A DNA stretch of 64,000 nt from Viscum album (taxonomy: Eukaryota > Streptophyta > Magnoliopsida > Santalales > Viscaceae). The stretch spans positions 2,129,410,024-2,129,474,023 of the forward strand of contig OY728122.1 of assembly GCA_963277665.1 (NCBI GenBank), written 5' to 3'. How positions within the stretch are numbered: position 1 is the first letter of the stretch; each line of letters starts with the position of its first letter. Under the pieces are notes generated by a model that saw only the letters and a list, made by a program, of their open reading frames with translations, did not search any database and was not told the DNA's origin. Position numbers and translations under genes: made by a program. Shown in pieces: positions 63,040-64,000 of this stretch.

Positions 63040-64000
63040 TTTGAGATATAAAACACCTCCACTATACGTTGACACCATTGTAGATCATTGGTTGTTTTTA
63101 ATCAAATCATGTTTTCCAAATTTTCTCATATTTTCATGAATGAAAAATATTATCATAGAATTGTAAAATATTTTACCTTGTCACAAGATTCTGAACAATA
63201 TAATTATTTATGAAAAAAGTGCTAAATAGAGAGATCATTGTACAAACTATTTTAATTTTCTTCTAAAAAGTAGTATTTCAGTACCTATATATGGTATTTT
63301 AAATGGACCATTGATTAACGTTTCAAATCAATCTTGGTTATACTATTTTATAAAAATAGTTTTTATCAGATTTTTTGAAATTCTATGTCATAAAAGATTA
63401 TTTTCTCATACTATTTTTCTGTGAACAAAAAGATAAACCAAGTTCTACATGGTGTATTTTGATAAAGGGAGAAAATTATTGTGAAGAATCCCTAAATCTT
63501 TATCGTAATTACTTGACCTTATATCTAGGTTAACAAGATGGCGATGAAACTAGGCAGACACCATGATCAAGGTATAATGTTCATTCTTTGGGAATAGTTT
63601 TATTTTACCATATGGAGGTGAAATATAGAAACTTTAATATATATATGACTTCATGAATTTAAATGTTAATGTAATTAGGATTTGGGATGAAAATGAGAGG
63701 TATAAAAAAATTAGGTTAAAACATTTTATGGTTATTTTTGAGTTTTATAAAAATAGGCAACCTATATGATGGGTGATAACTCGTCACATTAGGTATTGTA
63801 CTGGGAAACGATCCCAAAACCAATGGGAAACAAGGGTGTATTAGTTACTACTGGCCTACATGAAGTCCCGAGTTAGTATTACTTATTCTCTTTAGTTTAA
63901 TAAATTCACGATTTATGAATAATTTGATTTTATTAACTTATGATTCATCAAATGGATATACTTAATATTGGAAAATGATTTAGAAATTATATGATAAATT

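Larger units (their letters stand above)
42700..64000 (+). mobile_element. Head-to-tail array of LTR-internal units, period about 7.0 kb
   Basis: LTR promoters at 44,882, 51,880 and 58,881 are spaced 6,998 and 7,001 bases. LTR starts at 49,838 and 56,838 are exactly 7,000 apart, and primer sites at 54,575 and 61,575 likewise. The order is LTR, primer site, short internal region, LTR, primer site, internal region, LTR, primer site, internal region. This is what unequal recombination between LTRs of one retrotransposon produces, rather than three independent insertions. Internal regions are only about 2.3 kb and lack a readable gag-pol, so the unit was probably non-autonomous. The array leaves the window on the right. 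Confidence 0.68.
61589..64000 (+). pseudogene. Internal region of third array unit, interrupted
   Basis: Collinear with 54,588 onward: CACTTCCTGGTGACTTTCTTG at 54,740 is CACTTCCAGATGCCTTTCTTG at 61,745. GACACCATGATCAAGGTA occurs at 55,351 and 63,557. The offset jumps from 7,000 to about 8,206 across the insertion at 61,846. No coding capacity. Runs off the right edge. Confidence 0.62.

Noticed and set aside
1..64000. Fungal RIP-mutated DNA or an organelle genome instead of plant nuclear DNA
   Set aside because: Tekay-type Pol motifs, the tRNA-Met primer site, TGTAACATCC LTR starts and multi-kilobase LTRs point to plant nuclear repeats, and no organelle genes are present. A formal composition test was not possible.

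Overview
The window looks like repeat-packed heterochromatin of a plant nuclear genome, most likely a flowering plant. It is extremely AT-rich, no reading frame exceeds 135 codons, and I find no host gene, tRNA, rRNA or CRISPR array that I can support. What can be read is decayed Ty3/gypsy LTR retrotransposons. Plant-type signals are LTR starts of the form TGTAACATCC or TGTAACACC, primer-binding sites resembling TGGTATCAGAGC (initiator tRNA-Met), polypurine tracts just before 3' LTRs, and pol relics with WGAP, RYGNYEF, RLHGVP and VHNVFHVS motifs followed by chromodomain-like residues (Tekay/Del-like chromoviruses). The decay is rich in C-to-T and G-to-A type changes, as expected from deamination of methylated cytosine.

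Layout. 1-2,971: a less AT-rich, probably younger LTR-like segment cut by the left edge. 2,972-15,539: AT-rich plus-strand debris with a tentative old LTR (about 5.25-10.0 kb), a reverse-transcriptase relic near 10.8-11.0 kb and a better supported LTR starting at 11,378. 15,540-24,089: a nearly complete minus-strand element with paired LTRs of about 1.7 kb, degraded tRNA-Met primer site, gag-pol relic and polypurine tract. About 25,210-35,224: a second minus-strand element with LTRs of about 2.8 kb, a gag zinc-knuckle relic, RT, integrase and chromodomain. 35,225-39,900: mostly featureless. 39,900-64,000: plus-strand LTR material of the same family as the second minus-strand element, including a head-to-tail array in which LTR and short internal region alternate with a period close to 7.0 kb. 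The two best copies of the LTR (49,838-54,573 and 56,838-61,573) are both 4,736 bp by my boundaries.

Inside the last internal copy lies a 1.2-kb insertion (about 61,846-63,039) of clearly different, gene-like composition, flanked by an 8-bp direct repeat and ending near a short poly(A). It is absent from the paralogous copy 7 kb upstream and is the most gene-like sequence in the window.

The elements do not form a pathway. The picture is successive transposition, tandem LTR recombination and mutational decay. Alignments were done by eye, so boundaries without a stated terminal motif are approximate to hundreds of bases.
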